Made by a program: the position numbers and the translations under genes. Below, piece after piece: positions 1-11,579 of a stretch of DNA of 64,000 nt. Each line of letters opens with the position of its first letter. The stretch's first letter is position 1. The notes under the pieces were generated by a model. The model searched no databases, had not been told where the DNA came from, and was given only the letters and a program-made list of their open reading frames with translations. The stretch comes from Asterias amurensis. Taxonomy: Eukaryota; Echinodermata; Asteroidea; Forcipulatida; Asteriidae. The stretch covers positions 16,076,501 through 16,140,500 of the forward strand of contig NC_092650.1 in NCBI RefSeq assembly GCF_032118995.1, given 5' to 3'.

Positions 1-765
1 TTCTTTTAAACTAGGGCCTATAAGTTACTTTATTAGTAGGATTTATTATTCAACCAAGAATCAAACACCGAGTACCTTGGGCCAATTTCACAACAGAGCT
101 GCTTAACAGTAAGCAAATTTTCGTTCTAACTATAGCAGAATAATTTTCTAAGAAAGAAAATTGAGTGGGCAGTTTGTACAAATTTATTGTTGATTTGCTT
201 TACAAGTTACAGTAACCACCAGAAGGTCAGGATACCTTTTCTTAAGCAGCTCTATGACGTTGCGCATGTAGACTAAAGTACACCTCGGTACCCATTTTTT
301 GTCGCGAAACTATTCCAAACATCCCAAGTACAAGCCGTAAAGCAAACGAATACACATGGACTACAACCAGCTGAGAGTGAATGTAACCAATGGATCAAAG
401 TGCAAAGACCATAGGAATAACTAAATCCAGCAAAAGCATGAGCCTTTCATTCAATCATCTGCTTAACTCATAAAGGACTCCCGTTTCCCCAACTCTAAAG
501 TCTAAATTTCAACTCGTCATTCGACGAAGCGTTATTCTTCTTTCATTGAATTTTTTTGAGCACTCTGGTCGGCACTCGGGTAGTGACTCTAAATAAATAT
601 TAACAGAGACAATAATTTTGTACAACAAATTTCAGACATGATTTGTTCTCAACTCATTTTTGCCCAAGTCAGCTGTTTTGTGATTTTGTTTTGAAAGGTT
701 TTCAAGAACATTATTCTTGAATGTGACTCCATTTCACATGGAAATATTTCACAGAAAGATATGGT
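1..765. other. Intergenic AT-rich sequence
   Basis: No exon-like open frame with splice sites is visible here. Positions about 84-155 resemble one arm of the family J palindromic element described at 18867-19110 (the phrase CAATTTCA, then GAGCTGCTTAA, then GCAAATTTT). The remainder is unassigned. Confidence 0.4.
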
Positions 766-1149
766 TTAAAGGCAGTGGACACTATTGGTAATTAGTCAAA
801 ATAATTATTGACATTACACCTTTCTTGGTGACGAGTAATGGGGAGAGGTTGACAGTATAAAACATTGTGAGAAATGGCTCCCTCTGAAGTGACATACTTA
901 TCGAGAAAGAAGTAATTTTCCACGAATTTGATTTCGAGACCTCAGATTTAGAACTTGAGGTCTCGAAATCAACCATCTAAATGCACACAACTTCGTATGA
1001 CAAGGGTTATTTTTCTTTCATTATTATCTCGCAACTTTGATGACCGCTTGAGCTCAAATTTTCACAGGTTTGTTATTTTATGCATATGTTGAGATACACC
1101 AAGTGTGAAGGCTAGTGTTTGACAATTACCAAGTGTCCACTGCCTTTAA
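766..1149 (+). mobile_element. Family A MITE, full length (Kolobok/piggyBac-like)
   Basis: The element starts TTAAAGGCAGTGGACACTAT and ends with the near complement (CCAAGTGTCCACTGCCTTTAA), so it has terminal inverted repeats of about 25 bp. TTAA stands at both ends, as expected for a TTAA target-site duplication. The middle holds a short palindrome around GAGACCTCAGATTTAGAACT. The left half carries the phrase GAGAAATGGCTCCCTCTGAA; the right half carries TTTTCACAGGTTTGTTATTT. There is no transposase frame, so it must be non-autonomous. The superfamily is inferred from the TTAA target only. Confidence 0.85.
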
Positions 1150-2054
1150 GTGTGAATTTCGTGATTAGTAAGTTTTCTGTTTTTTATCCAATTGCCAATC
1201 TTGAACAATACTTGGCTGGCTGTTATATACATGTATGCACAAACCACCGGTACATTTTTACTGTTTCCTAATAAGTGCCAGTTCCACTTAATTAATAACC
1301 CCAAAGCTTTGCGAATGATTTTAACAGGATCTACATGATTGGTGCTGGTTGCATTTTGAGTCATGACCGGAAAAGCAGTGAGCACTTTTTAATGGTACCA
1401 TATGCTCTTCACTCACCGTGCTGGAAAATGTTGTTGTGTTTTTTTACACTTTTTCTCTGATAAAATTTGTTCACATATTTATGTTAATGTATTAACAGAT
1501 AGTACCTTACAATATCTTAACTATGACTAAAATTTCAAAGTAAGAGGAATACACTTTAAAATTGAGACTTCATTTCCATGGCAGTTTGAATATTAGAAAA
1601 TGTATTTAAATGGTACTGCGCTTGCCTCTCGCCTTGCTGGAATAGTTGCCATTTACTCAAGCGTTCAATGTCCCTTATAAACATTTCCTTACAAATCCAT
1701 GTCATGGTATTTCAATAAAAACAAATATTTGAGCTGTGAATAGCTTGTAAAGTGAAGAAAAACAAACTATTGTAAAACAAAAATGTTCTTAATATTAATT
1801 TCTTAATTTTTTTTTTCTTCTTCAAGTTTGTATGGTTGGCGTTTCTGCTTTTGTTTGACTACTTTTGAAGGGGTTTTAAGAAACCCTGGACATTGTTTTG
1901 TAAATTGAGTTAGGAAGGTGTTTTCTATTCAATTGATGTACAATTTGATTGTAGAAGATGAAAGCAGAGATACTTTGGACATTTTTACCAATACCTTATG
2001 TACCTATATACTTCTCTAACATCAAGTTAAAATGGTGAAAATCCTCAGATTGGC
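1150..2054. other. Unassigned AT-rich stretch
   Basis: Poly-T and poly-A runs and short open frames only. I see no exon, RNA gene or repeat I can name. Confidence 0.35.
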
Positions 2055-2104
2055 TCAATGCCCCCTGGTCATTGTCTTGGTGCCCATCAAATGCTCAAGT
2101 ACAG

Positions 2105-2520
2105 AAAAATGAAATGTCCTCATAGGGTGCTCTTTGCCAAGTTTAAAATGCCTTGATGCCTTTTTCAAAAATGAAGCATACAAACCTGCCCTCTGCTCAA
2201 TTGTATGGAGAAGAAAAAAAATCCTCATAGTCATTGGGTGCTCTTTACCAACGAGAAAATGCCTTGGTGCCCTTGCCCTTTTCAAAAATAAAGCATACAA
2301 GCCTGCCCTCTGCTCCATTATACAAAGACAAAAATCCTCATAGTCGTAGGGTGCTCTTTACCAAGGAGAAAATGCCTTGGTGCCCTTGCCCTTTTCAAAA
2401 ATAAAGCATACAAGCCTGCCCTCTGCTCCATTATACAAAGAAAAAAATCCTGATAGCCGTAGGGTGATCTTTACCAACGAGAAACTGCCTTGGTGCTCTT
2501 GCCCTTTCGAAAATGAAGCA
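2105..2520. repeat. 113-bp tandem repeat within a family D element
   Basis: The phrase ATCCTCATAG (third unit ATCCTGATAG) recurs at 2221, 2334 and 2447, exactly 113 bp apart, with a diverged earlier unit near 2116. Each unit contains GTGCTCTTTACCAA, GAGAAAATGCCTTGGTGCCC and AAAGCATACAAGCCTGCCCT. These phrases occur once each in the family D foldback elements elsewhere (15545, 26486, 40905), so an internal segment of family D has been amplified here. Confidence 0.75.
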
Positions 2521-2562
2521 CAACAACATCATGACTGAAAGCCAAATGAGAAAATGACCTAC

Positions 2563-2652
2563 CTGGACTTCCCACAAACTTTGTCTGCCAGATCTGTACA
2601 TTGGCCTTGTCGTCTGCCCCAGTTGGTGGATATTGGAACGCATCTCCCATAT
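2563..2652 (-). CDS. Candidate coding exon 4 of an unidentified gene
   Basis: On the minus strand a polypyrimidine-CCACAG acceptor precedes 90 bp open in one frame, followed by the donor GTAGGT. With one base carried in, it reads D, then MGDAFQYPPTGADDKANVQI and WQTKFVGSP, and ends with one base over. The incoming and outgoing phases (1 and 1) fit the candidate exon at 5834-5879. I do not recognise the protein. The next exon, if any, was not found between 1 and 2562 and may lie outside the window. Confidence 0.5.
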
Positions 2653-3617
2653 CTGTGGTAGAGTAAAAACCCGCCAGTGTGAAACGTTAGTGAGTAAGGG
2701 GAACTGTAAAGCCCCTTCTGTTCTCGGTCAAAAAATCCTCCGTGTTAATGTTTGATAAGTGTCTGGGATGAAGGACGTCGAGATTGCTTTTACTTCAATG
2801 GAGATCCTTGCATCCAACGCAATACATGCTGTGTTACCGAACGGAGGACAAATGGCAGCCGCTTTCTATGGAGCTTAACAACACCAACTCTCCACGCTAT
2901 TGGTAAAAAAACAAAAAAACAAAACGCCTATTCGAAATAATCTTATCTTGCTTTCCTCAGTCAGTACATGTTTTTCAACTTGCTATCTTTGCCACTGGCT
3001 TTGAAGACATTTATGCAAATTACACGCAACCCCGAGATATTTCATCCACCCCGGCCTGGAAAATAGTACAGTCGCTTTGTGATGCAGAAAACAGTTAGCA
3101 TGGTTATTTAGAGAAATAACTTATAAACCAATGGGGGGTTTCCAGCAGTTAAGGCTAAACCATTTGGATCAGAGGGGGTGATTTTGAATTCTTTTCGACA
3201 GAAATTTGCTAAAAGCCCGTAAAAATATTTCTTGGTATTGACACGGTATTAATAAGTTAATAGATATTAGACTTCAATGATTAGCACACACATGTATTGA
3301 CCTACAGAAGCTGGGTCAAATATGATAAGTTGTTTCAATTTTTTCAAGCACAGAATTTACAGGACACTAGTTCCTGTTGTAAAATACTTCAATCAACATG
3401 GAAAATCACATCAGGTATTGTTAAATGTCACAGAATAGGGGTTGAACATTTTTGAGCTCTTAGCTAAAAATTTACAGACAAAGGAAATGTTTGTAAAAAA
3501 AAATTCACATTAGATCTATAGGCTGAAGGCAAGAGGACAGTTACTCTAATGGTTTAACTATTTTAGTCCCAAGGTTGTACCTGTTCGATCTTTTTTATGT
3601 ATTCAGAAAGTGGCATT
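2653..3617. other. Unassigned stretch (possible intron)
   Basis: This lies between two candidate minus-strand exons. It is AT-rich with no repeat or exon I can support. Confidence 0.3.
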
Positions 3618-3910
3618 TAATAATAATAATAATTCATTTATAATGCGCCATCTATCTAGTGTACAAGACCCTATTCCGAGGCGCAGAACAAAAAAACAAT
3701 AAATTTATACACAAAAAAAAAATGTAGAACATAATACAAAATTATACAATGAATAATCTACTGTCAAGACATGTAACGAGCTAAGTGTAAGAGGATTTAA
3801 ATAAATGAGTTTTAAGCAAGCTTTTAAACAATGGAAGAGAACTGCAGCATCTGATGTTATTAGGTAAAGCGTTCCAAAGTTTAGAAGGCACTTTCTTTTA
3901 TTTATACTAA
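3618..3910 (-). mobile_element. Retroelement 3' fragment with (AAT)n tail
   Basis: A TAATAATAATAAT tract begins the segment. It is followed by CATTTATAATGCGCC and, further on, GGTAAAGCGTTCCAAAGTTT. On the minus strand this is the usual order of a SINE or LINE 3' end: a body, then a gene-like GGCGC..TATA phrase, then a simple-repeat tail. No coding part remains, and the class is uncertain. Confidence 0.4.
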
Positions 3911-3992
3911 AAAAGTGTCAAAAATAGCATGTACGACCAATAATATACTTTAAATAGGATTTGAGGCATTGCATGGTGGGGTATCAATGTAT

Positions 3993-4125
3993 GTTTGGTT
4001 TGCGGTAACACCATGTGTGTATCTACTTGCCAGGTAGAGTTGTTCTTAGGGAACTGTCTTGCTTATTCTACTGCCGCGGAGTAGATAATCGGAGGTTCGG
4101 GAGACTTCTCAGTTCTGATAACAAT
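3993..4125 (+). mobile_element. Penelope-like terminal fragment
   Basis: It contains GGTAACACCATGTGTGTATC, TACTTGCCAGGTAGAGTTGT and CTTCTCAGTTCTGA. The same block recurs at 13385-13450 (minus), 38110-38345 and, in part, 33410-33560 and 54848-54975. A GIY-YIG coding remnant of a Penelope-type element lies at 35165-35420, and some of these blocks carry the AACNTTTCGATNAGNNTGCT phrase that I associate with the ends of such elements. Assignment to that class is inference. Confidence 0.45.
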
Positions 4126-4600
4126 ATACTTGTTATCACAAGACGGCATTATCACTCAAATAATACTATTGGCTTTGGGATATACCATGCAAGGCAACAC
4201 AAATCAACAAGATTTTGTTTGGTGAACAATTTGGTGCAGATGTGACACCGACAAAATGTGACAAGATGCGGATGATGTACATTCACTCTGTCTTGTTCTT
4301 TTATTATAGCGTTAGCATAAAAACCTGAAATGATACATTAAACAATTTCCATATAAACACTAAGCTTTGGAAAATACCAACTGAGCAAAGGACTTCATAC
4401 AAGGAATAGTAATGATGATGGAAAATAAGTAAAGCAAATAATCAAAGTATAAATGTGAGAACAAAACAAATTACATTAACTGGAGAGTCAAGTCAAAGTT
4501 CAATTTAGGAATACAAGGCTCATCCTACTCACACTATTGTCAGTGATGAGTGTGCCCATTCACTTGTGCATTCCTCCCTTAAAGGGCTCAAGTCTAACAC

Positions 4601-4665
4601 CAGGGCCCAATTTCATAGAGCTGCTAAGCACAAAAATTTGCTTAGCATGAAATTTCTTCCTTGAA
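4601..4665. mobile_element. Family J fragment
   Basis: One arm of the palindromic element seen complete at 18867-19110: GGGCCCAATTTCATAGAGCT followed by GCTAAGCACAAAAATTTGCT. Confidence 0.6.
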
Positions 4666-4679
4666 AAAAAAACCATGAT

Positions 4680-4900
4680 ACTAGGCCTGGACGAATTATT
4701 TGAATATGGTTAATGGCGAATAGGTTTTCCTATCCGTAACCGCAAATGCCTTTTTTTTCTTAACCGGATATCCGCATAGGGCGCAAATACCTACGTATAA
4801 ACCGGATAGTCCTGTAATTACAACCAAGTAAGCGGATATTCTTTAATATCCGAATATCCACGGACGTCGAGCGACAACTGATAGGAATGTTTTTCTGAAT
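4680..4900. mobile_element. hAT-like MITE candidate
   Basis: It begins CTAGGCCTGGACGAATTATT, close to the TAGGNCTGGGCGA start common in hAT elements. It then contains several copies of CGGATATCCG-type motifs in both orientations. The right terminus is not clear and no transposase is present. Confidence 0.3.
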
Positions 4901-5122
4901 CCTTAAGAAACTTCTATTAAGACAGCATAAAACAGCATAAATTAAGTATTTAACTATGCTCACCTCCGTGGAGAGTTAAAAACAATGACATTTCTGACGT
5001 AATTTGTTCAAAGATTACAAAAGTTTTCCTTCACGTAGAGTCAATCATGATGAAAAGAATTAGCAAATCGCCATCCTTAAATTAGATCCGGTTATTTTTA
5101 TGAACGAACAGGCATGTTACTC

Positions 5123-5216
5123 GGTATGCCTGTTATATTTTTTTCACAGGACTCGGGAAAGTACTGAGTATACAGTGCTAACACACATCGGTGTATGGGT
5201 AAAAACCAAAATTAAT
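5123..5216 (+). mobile_element. SINE S1, 3' part
   Basis: The body and tail of the tRNA-derived SINE seen complete at 46929-47098: CACAGGACTCGGGAAAGTAC, then CACATCGGTGTATGGGTAAA. The tRNA-like head is missing. Confidence 0.65.
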
Positions 5217-5234
5217 AAACTTACATGTACTACA

Positions 5235-5515
5235 TGTACATGTAGGAAATGAGCAATGGGGAGCTGATGACAGTGTGAGAAACGGTTCCCTCTGATTTAA
5301 CATAGTTTTTGAGAAAGAAGTATTTTCTCACTTCAGGCTTCAAATAGACTTCAGGCATGAAGCCTTTTATTAGGCATCTGAAAGCACACAAAGTTATGCA
5401 AAAAGGGTGTTTGTGCGTTATTCTCTTGCAACTTTGATGACCAACTGAGAAAAAATTTTCACAGACTTGTTATTTTATGCACTATTATGTGAAAACACTG
5501 CCAATTGCCAACAAT
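5235..5515 (+). mobile_element. Degenerate MITE related to families A and F
   Basis: It keeps the internal order GTGAGAAACGGTTCCCTCTG, a stem around GACTTCAGGCATGAAGCC, then AAAGCACACAAAGTTATGCA and TTTTCACAGACTTGTTATTT, but lacks recognisable termini. Confidence 0.6.
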
Positions 5516-5833
5516 TGCCAATTAAAAAAACGAATCTTAACTACTAACAACATACTGTTTTAAAATAACAAGGCAAGTCAGACTTACTGCACAAAATAGT
5601 ATGATATGTTTTGAAAACAGTTTTATCTCTCTTTGGCAAAGTTTTTGGTTTATTTACGTGTGTGTTTGGAAACACCAACACAACTAAACCCGATAAACAG
5701 GTGTGCCAGAAACAACTCACCACACTCGGTCTAATTTCACTGCCTGAAATAAATTAATACTTAAGAAATTTCCGATCGGCCTCTTCAATATTGCACAGAA
5801 TATTATTAAAAAGTCGGTACTTTATATATTTAC

Positions 5834-5879
5834 CTGACAAATCTGACAAGGTTTTAATTCCAAATAGGGACGCCCAGAT
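5834..5879 (-). CDS. Candidate coding exon 3 of an unidentified gene
   Basis: On the minus strand the acceptor is CTCGCAG and the donor GTAAAT, around 46 bp open as IWASLFGIKTLSDLS plus one base. Phase in is 0 and phase out is 1. This joins without a frame break to the candidate exons at 9996-10039 (ends phase 0) and 2563-2652 (starts phase 1). The joined residues look hydrophobic then polar; no family is recognised. Confidence 0.45.
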
Positions 5880-6049
5880 CTGCGAGTTTGTGGTAAATGT
5901 TGCTTGCTTTGGGAGATTGGTGCTATCAGTGGTTGTGTGTGTACATCCCACACTCACCAATATGCCCACACACAAACACACTAGATTCAATAAAGCAGAC
6001 GATTTCAACATAAATACTGTGCATGTCGGCTCCACTTTGTGCATCAAAA

Positions 6050-6190
6050 AAAAGGCCGGGGCAGTTTACTCTACCGGGGCCGGCAACAATTGAGGCCGAC
6101 ATGCTCGAGGCGCACGCTCTGTTGACAGAAGAATTGTAGCGCCATTGATTCATCCACTGCGGGACCGGACGGGTAGAGATCCGCAAATAC
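6050..6190. other. CpG-containing unique stretch
   Basis: The sequence is richer in CpG than its surroundings and open on the minus strand (for example from the ATG near 6090). A weak donor GTAGAG lies at 6069-6074. It could be an alternative promoter or first exon of the minus-strand candidate gene, but its phase does not fit the downstream exon, so I do not call it coding. Confidence 0.2.
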
Positions 6191-6407
6191 AGTTAACTGG
6201 TTACTGCAGAGTGATTCTGGTGCCGCGATGTCGGGCGGCAATAGACGGTAACTCTTTTTGCCAATGATGGCTCAATCAGAAAATTCAGGATAGATGCTAG
6301 CTGCACTTTACTAATACGTGGCGGTCTGGAGTTTATAAACCTAAACGACCTAGAATGGAAACACTTACTCATCAAAGAGGGAAAGGAGCTCGTCCTTGGA
6401 TTCTAGC

Positions 6408-6690
6408 TTCAGTTGCGAGATAATAATGAAAGAAAAAACACCCTTGTCACAAGAAGTTGTGTGCTTTCAGATGCTTGATTTTGAGACCTCAATTTCCAAG
6501 TCTGAGGCCTTGAAATCAAATTTGTGTAAAATTACTTCTTTCTTGAAAACTACGTCACTTCAGAGGGAGCCGTTTCTCACAATGTTTTATACTATCAACC
6601 TCTCCCCATTTCCCGTTACCAAGTAAGGTTTTATGCTAATAATTAGTTTGAGTAATTTCCAATAGTGTCCACTGCCTTTTTACCAGCAGA
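6408..6690 (-). mobile_element. Family A MITE, 5'-truncated copy
   Basis: Inverse orientation of the copy at 766. It runs from the GTTGCGAGATAATAATGAAA segment to the terminus CCAATAGTGTCCACTGCCTT. The opposite terminus is missing. Confidence 0.8.
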
Positions 6691-7811
6691 GGCTTCAAAC
6701 CAATGTTTTGGGGACAGTGCCTTGGCCTTTTCAAATCTAACTTCAAATCTGGGGACAATTTCAGTTGATTAGGCAAAAACGTTATGCTTACCAGAATGAG
6801 GTTACCAGCCAAAATATCATGTCAAATGTCCAATTTGTGACTGGTATCTTGCACGAGTCTGCTTAGCAGACATTTTTTAAGTAAAAATTAATATATAGGT
6901 TGTTGACTGATCAGATACCATAGCTTGTTTGCAGACTGCGTGTTTGTACATGTAGGTGTAATATAACTACCTGTAGAAGTTTCATTAGTCGTGAATGTTT
7001 TGAAGAAAACAAATTGAAAGTCGCAGAGCAATGGTTTTCACTAACATCGGCTTTAAGGCGTGTTAGTTTAATGAAAATCTGTGGACATATTTAGTGTGGT
7101 ACAAAAAATACCCAAACCCTTTAAAACTTGCAATTCACAAGCTTAGCTGTGATCCGTTACCTCGACCAATAAGGAGGGTTTAAAAAGCTTAATGCATGAA
7201 ACCATTCATTTATTAAAGTTAATTTATAGCAATAACTTATAATGGACTTAATAAGCATAAATGCTTTCATGGCAACACAGCCCAACTCAAAAATGTTGGT
7301 TTCTGTGTAAATTTAGGTGGTTTTTTTTTTCCATTTTAAAGTTTCTAAAGGCATTTTATGTTTGGATGTGAAATAACATGTCTGATCTCTGCCTCTTTTT
7401 ACACGTTTATCCCGTTTTATGGCAAAACAGCTGTTTCTGATGTACTTGCTAAATTCTCAAATTGTAACTTTTCTGTTTTGCCATGGAAGGGTCGAAGCCA
7501 CCCATGCCACATCATTCTACAATAATTGGCTACCTCCCCAAAGAAACTGTCAGATTAGATTAGGGCACACAAAGAAATATGACCCACCCAAATGTAGAAC
7601 AGTTCGGGACAAACAAAGTGCAATTCCTTTATCATGTATAATTGTGCATTCCTGGGTTTTTACCAATGTTTTTTTGACAATCTATATGTAATAATAATAT
7701 ATTGTTTAAAACCGTTAACATTTCTATTTGATGTATTTTTTCAAATATATTTGATATTTGCATGCGCATTTCAATTTCTAACTGCGAGATATAATTTCAA
7801 AATCCATTTTT
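6691..7811. other. Unassigned stretch with two MITE scraps
   Basis: Positions about 6775-6870 match the middle of family J (GGTTACCAGCCAAAAT, GTGACTGGTATCTTGC). Positions about 7065-7124 match the right end of family G (AATCTGTGGACAT, ACCCAAACCCTTTAA). Nothing else is supported. Confidence 0.4.
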
Positions 7812-7854
7812 GAATTGAATTGAATTGAATTGAATTGAATTGAATTGAATTGAA
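7812..7854. repeat. (GAATT)n microsatellite
   Basis: About eight uninterrupted TTGAA/GAATT pentamers. Confidence 0.95.
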
Positions 7855-8204
7855 CTCATAGAACTAGACTGCTCATAATATTTAACATCTCAAACTATGA
7901 TGCTCACCACAAAGTACACAAACACATTGGTGAGGACAATACAAATTAACGGAAGGTTTATGTGGGGGATATAATTATCGTCAGCAATTTTACGAAGGGC
8001 CAAAATGTCCCCTGCAGCCAAATATGTCTGTTTCGAGAAAACCGCGTTTTAAGTTTAGCTTATTTTGAAACTACTAGTTGGTAGACTATTCATAATTTAA
8101 TCTTAGAATTTTTTACATGTCAGGAGAGAAGAGATCCTAAATCATACAAATCTGTTTAAATTTTGTCCCTAACGTGTTTAATTAATGAGTAATTATTTAA
8201 TTAA

Positions 8205-8715
8205 CAAATTGTTCTCTTCGTGAAAATGCTACATAAGATGGTCAGTGTGCAGCGCGTCGTGTATAAACTTTTTGGCTGTTCGTGAAAACGCAAAAGCCGG
8301 AGCACCCACTTTTGGCACCGTGCCAAGGGATAGTTCCACGCGGTGGAGCAATACACTTTCCTGCACTTCATGAAAACGCAATTCCGGGTGGTGCTTATTT
8401 TTGTCCTTTTAAGTTTTTGGCTCTTTGTGAAAATGCAAAAGCCGGCGCGCCATGATTGGCACGGTGTCAGCTGTACAATCAATGTGGTAAGGTATACAAA
8501 AAATTTACAAAAAGGTTTTTGGCTCTTCGTGAAAACATAATTCCAGGTTCTTGAGTTTTCTGTCATTCATCAAATTAGCGTAATTAAGAAGACAATTTTG
8601 AGACCTATAACTGCGTAAATAGTTAGATCCCGATCACCTTAGTCAAATCCACCGAAAAAATCAAAATCAGTTTGTTATATATTTGTAAGGTTTTTGGCCC
8701 TTCGTGAAATTGCAG
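8205..8715. repeat. Dispersed motif array TTCGTGAAAA / GCAAAAGCCGG
   Basis: A phrase like TTTTTGGCTCTTCGTGAAAA, usually followed by GCAAAAGCCGG or an A-rich variant, recurs near 8213, 8276, 8366, 8424, 8521 and 8698. The spacing is irregular (about 58-177 bp), so it is not a simple tandem repeat. No coding or transposon context is visible. Confidence 0.65.
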
Positions 8716-8764
8716 ACGATAGCGGAAGGTGTATGTGGAGATATGGGGCGCCGAGAGGATGATG

Positions 8765-8965
8765 GAGTCCAATGGTGGACACTATCATTGTAATGAAGGT
8801 AACACACACCTGTGTTCCGATACCACCATTGTATTTTCATAATCCTAACCTTAACCTTTAAACTCTGTAAACCATGTAAATCATGAGTAGGTTTTCGGAA
8901 CATACGCCTCTCTGAATATTTATGCATGAGTTTTGTCACAATTCTGACCCAAAACAAGGCTATGG
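8765..8965. mobile_element. Short repeat with GTTCCGATACC and TCGGAACATA ends
   Basis: CCTAACCTTAACCTTTAA lies between a GTTCCGATACC phrase and a TTTCGGAACATACG phrase. The same arrangement occurs around 52700-53240, where a family A MITE is inserted. It is probably a degraded inverted-repeat element; the class is unknown. Confidence 0.35.
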
Positions 8966-9360
8966 GCACAGCCACTGCAAGTGGTGGTGGACGTGCGCCT
9001 ATGGCCTCATTTTGGGTTACAAATATGACGTCATGCATGAAAATTAAGAGAGGCATTTAGGGTGTCAGAATAGAATGTACAATTCAACATTAAAACATCT
9101 ATATAGACAGACTAGTGCAAAGTTCTTGACCTATGTAGAGCTACACATCGCCCACTTACGTTACGGCCTCGCTGCCCTCTCTAGACTTGGGTTAGTACCC
9201 CTCTTTACAATATCCAAATGACATTCTTAAACACTAAAGAAACTGCCCTATATGGTTATTTATCCAACAAACCATTTTTTCACGGATGATTTTTATGTCA
9301 TAAGTTTGCAAGGATGGATTCACCCAAATTGCAAACTGCTCTATAAATTATAAACATTCA

Positions 9361-9747
9361 TTAAAGGCAGTGGACACTATTGGTAATTACTCAAAATAAT
9401 TATTAGCATAAAACCTTTCTTGGTGACGAGTAATGGGAAGAGGTTGATGGTATAAAACATTGAGAGAAACAGCTCCCTCTGAAGTGACGTAGTTTTCGAG
9501 AAAGAAGTAATTTTCCACGAATTTGATTTTGAGACCTCAAGTTTAGAATTTGAGGATCTCGAAATCAAGCATATGAATGCACACAACTCGGTGTGACAAG
9601 GGTGTTTTTTCTTTTATAGTTATCTCGCAACTCCGACGACCAATCAAGCTCAAATTTTCACGGGTGTGTTATGTTATGCATATGTTGAGATACATCAAGT
9701 GAGAAGACTGGTCTTTGACAATTACCAATAGTGTCCACTGTCTTTAA
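9361..9747 (+). mobile_element. Family A MITE, full length
   Basis: Both termini and both TTAA flanks are intact. The central palindrome runs GATTTTGAGACCTCAAGTTT then AGAATTTGAGGATCTCGAAA, so the two stem arms have begun to diverge. Confidence 0.9.
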
Positions 9748-9995
9748 ATTTTAAGAACAAAGCTACCAAAAGTCTCCCTAACAAAACATACACTGTACAT
9801 CATAAAACTGCACACCAGAGTAAAACATGAAAGGGCTCAAATTGACAAAGAGATAAGATTGATCTTAACTGCCAATTTAATCTTAATTGCTAAGCAAAGT
9901 GTGATGTCACAGTACAAATCACTGAGAGCCAATAACTCATCTTAAACATGAATGTGAAACTAGCCCAGCTGGATAAATAAACGCACTTTCCTCAC
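9748..9995. other. Unassigned stretch (possible intron)
   Basis: No exon or named repeat is seen between the MITE and the candidate exon that follows. Confidence 0.3.
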
Positions 9996-10039
9996 CTGGT
10001 GGTATATGATAGGAGGCCTCAGACACGTGAACATTTTGC
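9996..10039 (-). CDS. Candidate coding exon 2 of an unidentified gene
   Basis: The minus strand shows acceptor TTTCACAG and donor GTGAGG around 44 bp. With one base carried in from the exon at 20671-20704 it reads G then KMFTCLRPPIIYHQ and ends in phase 0, which fits 5834-5879. A second open frame (QNVHVSEASYHIPP) exists if the incoming phase is 2. Both splice sites are strong, which is the main support; the product is not recognised. Confidence 0.5.
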
Positions 10040-11058
10040 CTGTGAAACTGCATCTTACAACCCGACTCTAGACCACAGTTGTTCTAAATCACCAACATCA
10101 GCCACTAACAAGACACCAATCCAAACCTGTTCTCGCCTACAGCAAACTGTATCAGGTATTTCAGTAGGAGTTTAAGTGCCGTCCAACACAGGTATGCAGT
10201 AACAGGCTTGATGAATACTCAGTAGCAGTTTTAAGGTTCCCCATGCAGCAGCGGCATCTCTTAATTCATCATCGGTTTGACCGAGGAATCTAAATATATT
10301 TTTGGGTCGGTGGGCGATGTACTTGTACGGACGGTCGGTTGAGAAGGAAAAGCGTGTGCAAACTGCATGCCAACCCCAGATGTACTTTTAACCCCTTCTA
10401 ATAACTGGTGGATGCATTCCTCTTTATTTTTACCCTTTGCACACGGAGTTCGGAAGCCCTAATTATAACCATTGCATTGGTTTTGTCAACATTGGTCGGC
10501 CCGGCCGAGTAGCACTCCGTGGCACTATCGTTGGGCAATTAATCACAGTGTACATGTTTTGCACTTCCACACACCACACCATTATCCAAATGGTTATTAG
10601 TCTGGAGTGGGGCAGCTGATAGTGCCATTTGTGTGTATAATGTTCATATGAATGTTTCTGTCGGGGAGTAGTGTTAGATCGCTCTTCCCCTTCTATTACC
10701 CTGAACTTATAATTACTGGTTACCAATCTCACCACAAAACCAGCAGTTTCCTGTCAGCAAAAAGTGAAATATATTATTGCAAAAGTTGTTGAACCAGATA
10801 GAAGACCACATTATTTGACAAGATACCACACTTTTGAGAGGGCTTGAATGATGAATCTAACACTTGCTAGACAGAACAGAAGCATTTTATGCACACTTTG
10901 AAGTGCAGACTTGTAGTTGGACCATGATCTTCTCAAACGTACTCTGATCACACAAAATGCAGAAGTATCATGTCGTGTGTCTAGGCCTCAAAGGAATTCA
11001 CAACACCTACAGCAAATTGCACCAAGTGTGAAATTAAACATTGGGAAGGTGGTGGGGT
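10040..11058. other. Unassigned stretch (possible intron)
   Basis: Moderately AT-rich, with short open frames on both strands but no splice-flanked exon or named repeat. Confidence 0.3.
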
Positions 11059-11446
11059 TTAAAGACAGTGGACACTATTGGTAATTGTCAAAGACCAGTC
11101 TTCTCACTTGGTGTATCTCAACATATACCTTTTTTTTTTTTAACTGTGAAAATTTGAGCTCAATTGGCCGTCGAAGTTGCGAGATAATAATGACTGAAAA
11201 AAACATCCTTGTCACACGAAGTTGTGTGCTTTTAGATGGTTGATTTCGAGACCTCAAAATCTAAACTTGAGGTCTCAAAATCAAATTTGTGGAAAAATAC
11301 TTCTTTCTCGAAAACTATGTCACTTCAGAGGGAGCCGTTTCTCACAATGTTTTATACCATAAACCTCTCCCCATTACTCATTACCAAGTAAAGTTTTATG
11401 CTAATAATTATTTTGAGTAATTACCAATAGTGTCCACTGCCTTTAA
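11059..11446 (-). mobile_element. Family A MITE, full length, inverse
   Basis: It starts TTAAAGACAGTGGACACTAT and ends CCAATAGTGTCCACTGCCTTTAA. Its internal stem is GAGACCTCAAAATC / AACTTGAGGTCTC. Another family A copy in the opposite orientation lies only about 130 bp downstream, so the pair could fold back in RNA. Confidence 0.9.
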
Positions 11447-11579
11447 AGCCCTGAGAAATGTAGAATTGTTTGTTTTGTTTTTTTAATGAGTAAAAAGGCT
11501 TTATCTTCCTGAAATTCGCTACCCAAATAAAAGAAAAATAATTTACTGGAACCTCTGAATAAAAATTTTCTGTATATTC

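Noticed and set aside
6050..6190. First exon of the minus-strand candidate gene
   Set aside because: The only donor is weak and the phase does not fit the exon at 5834-5879.
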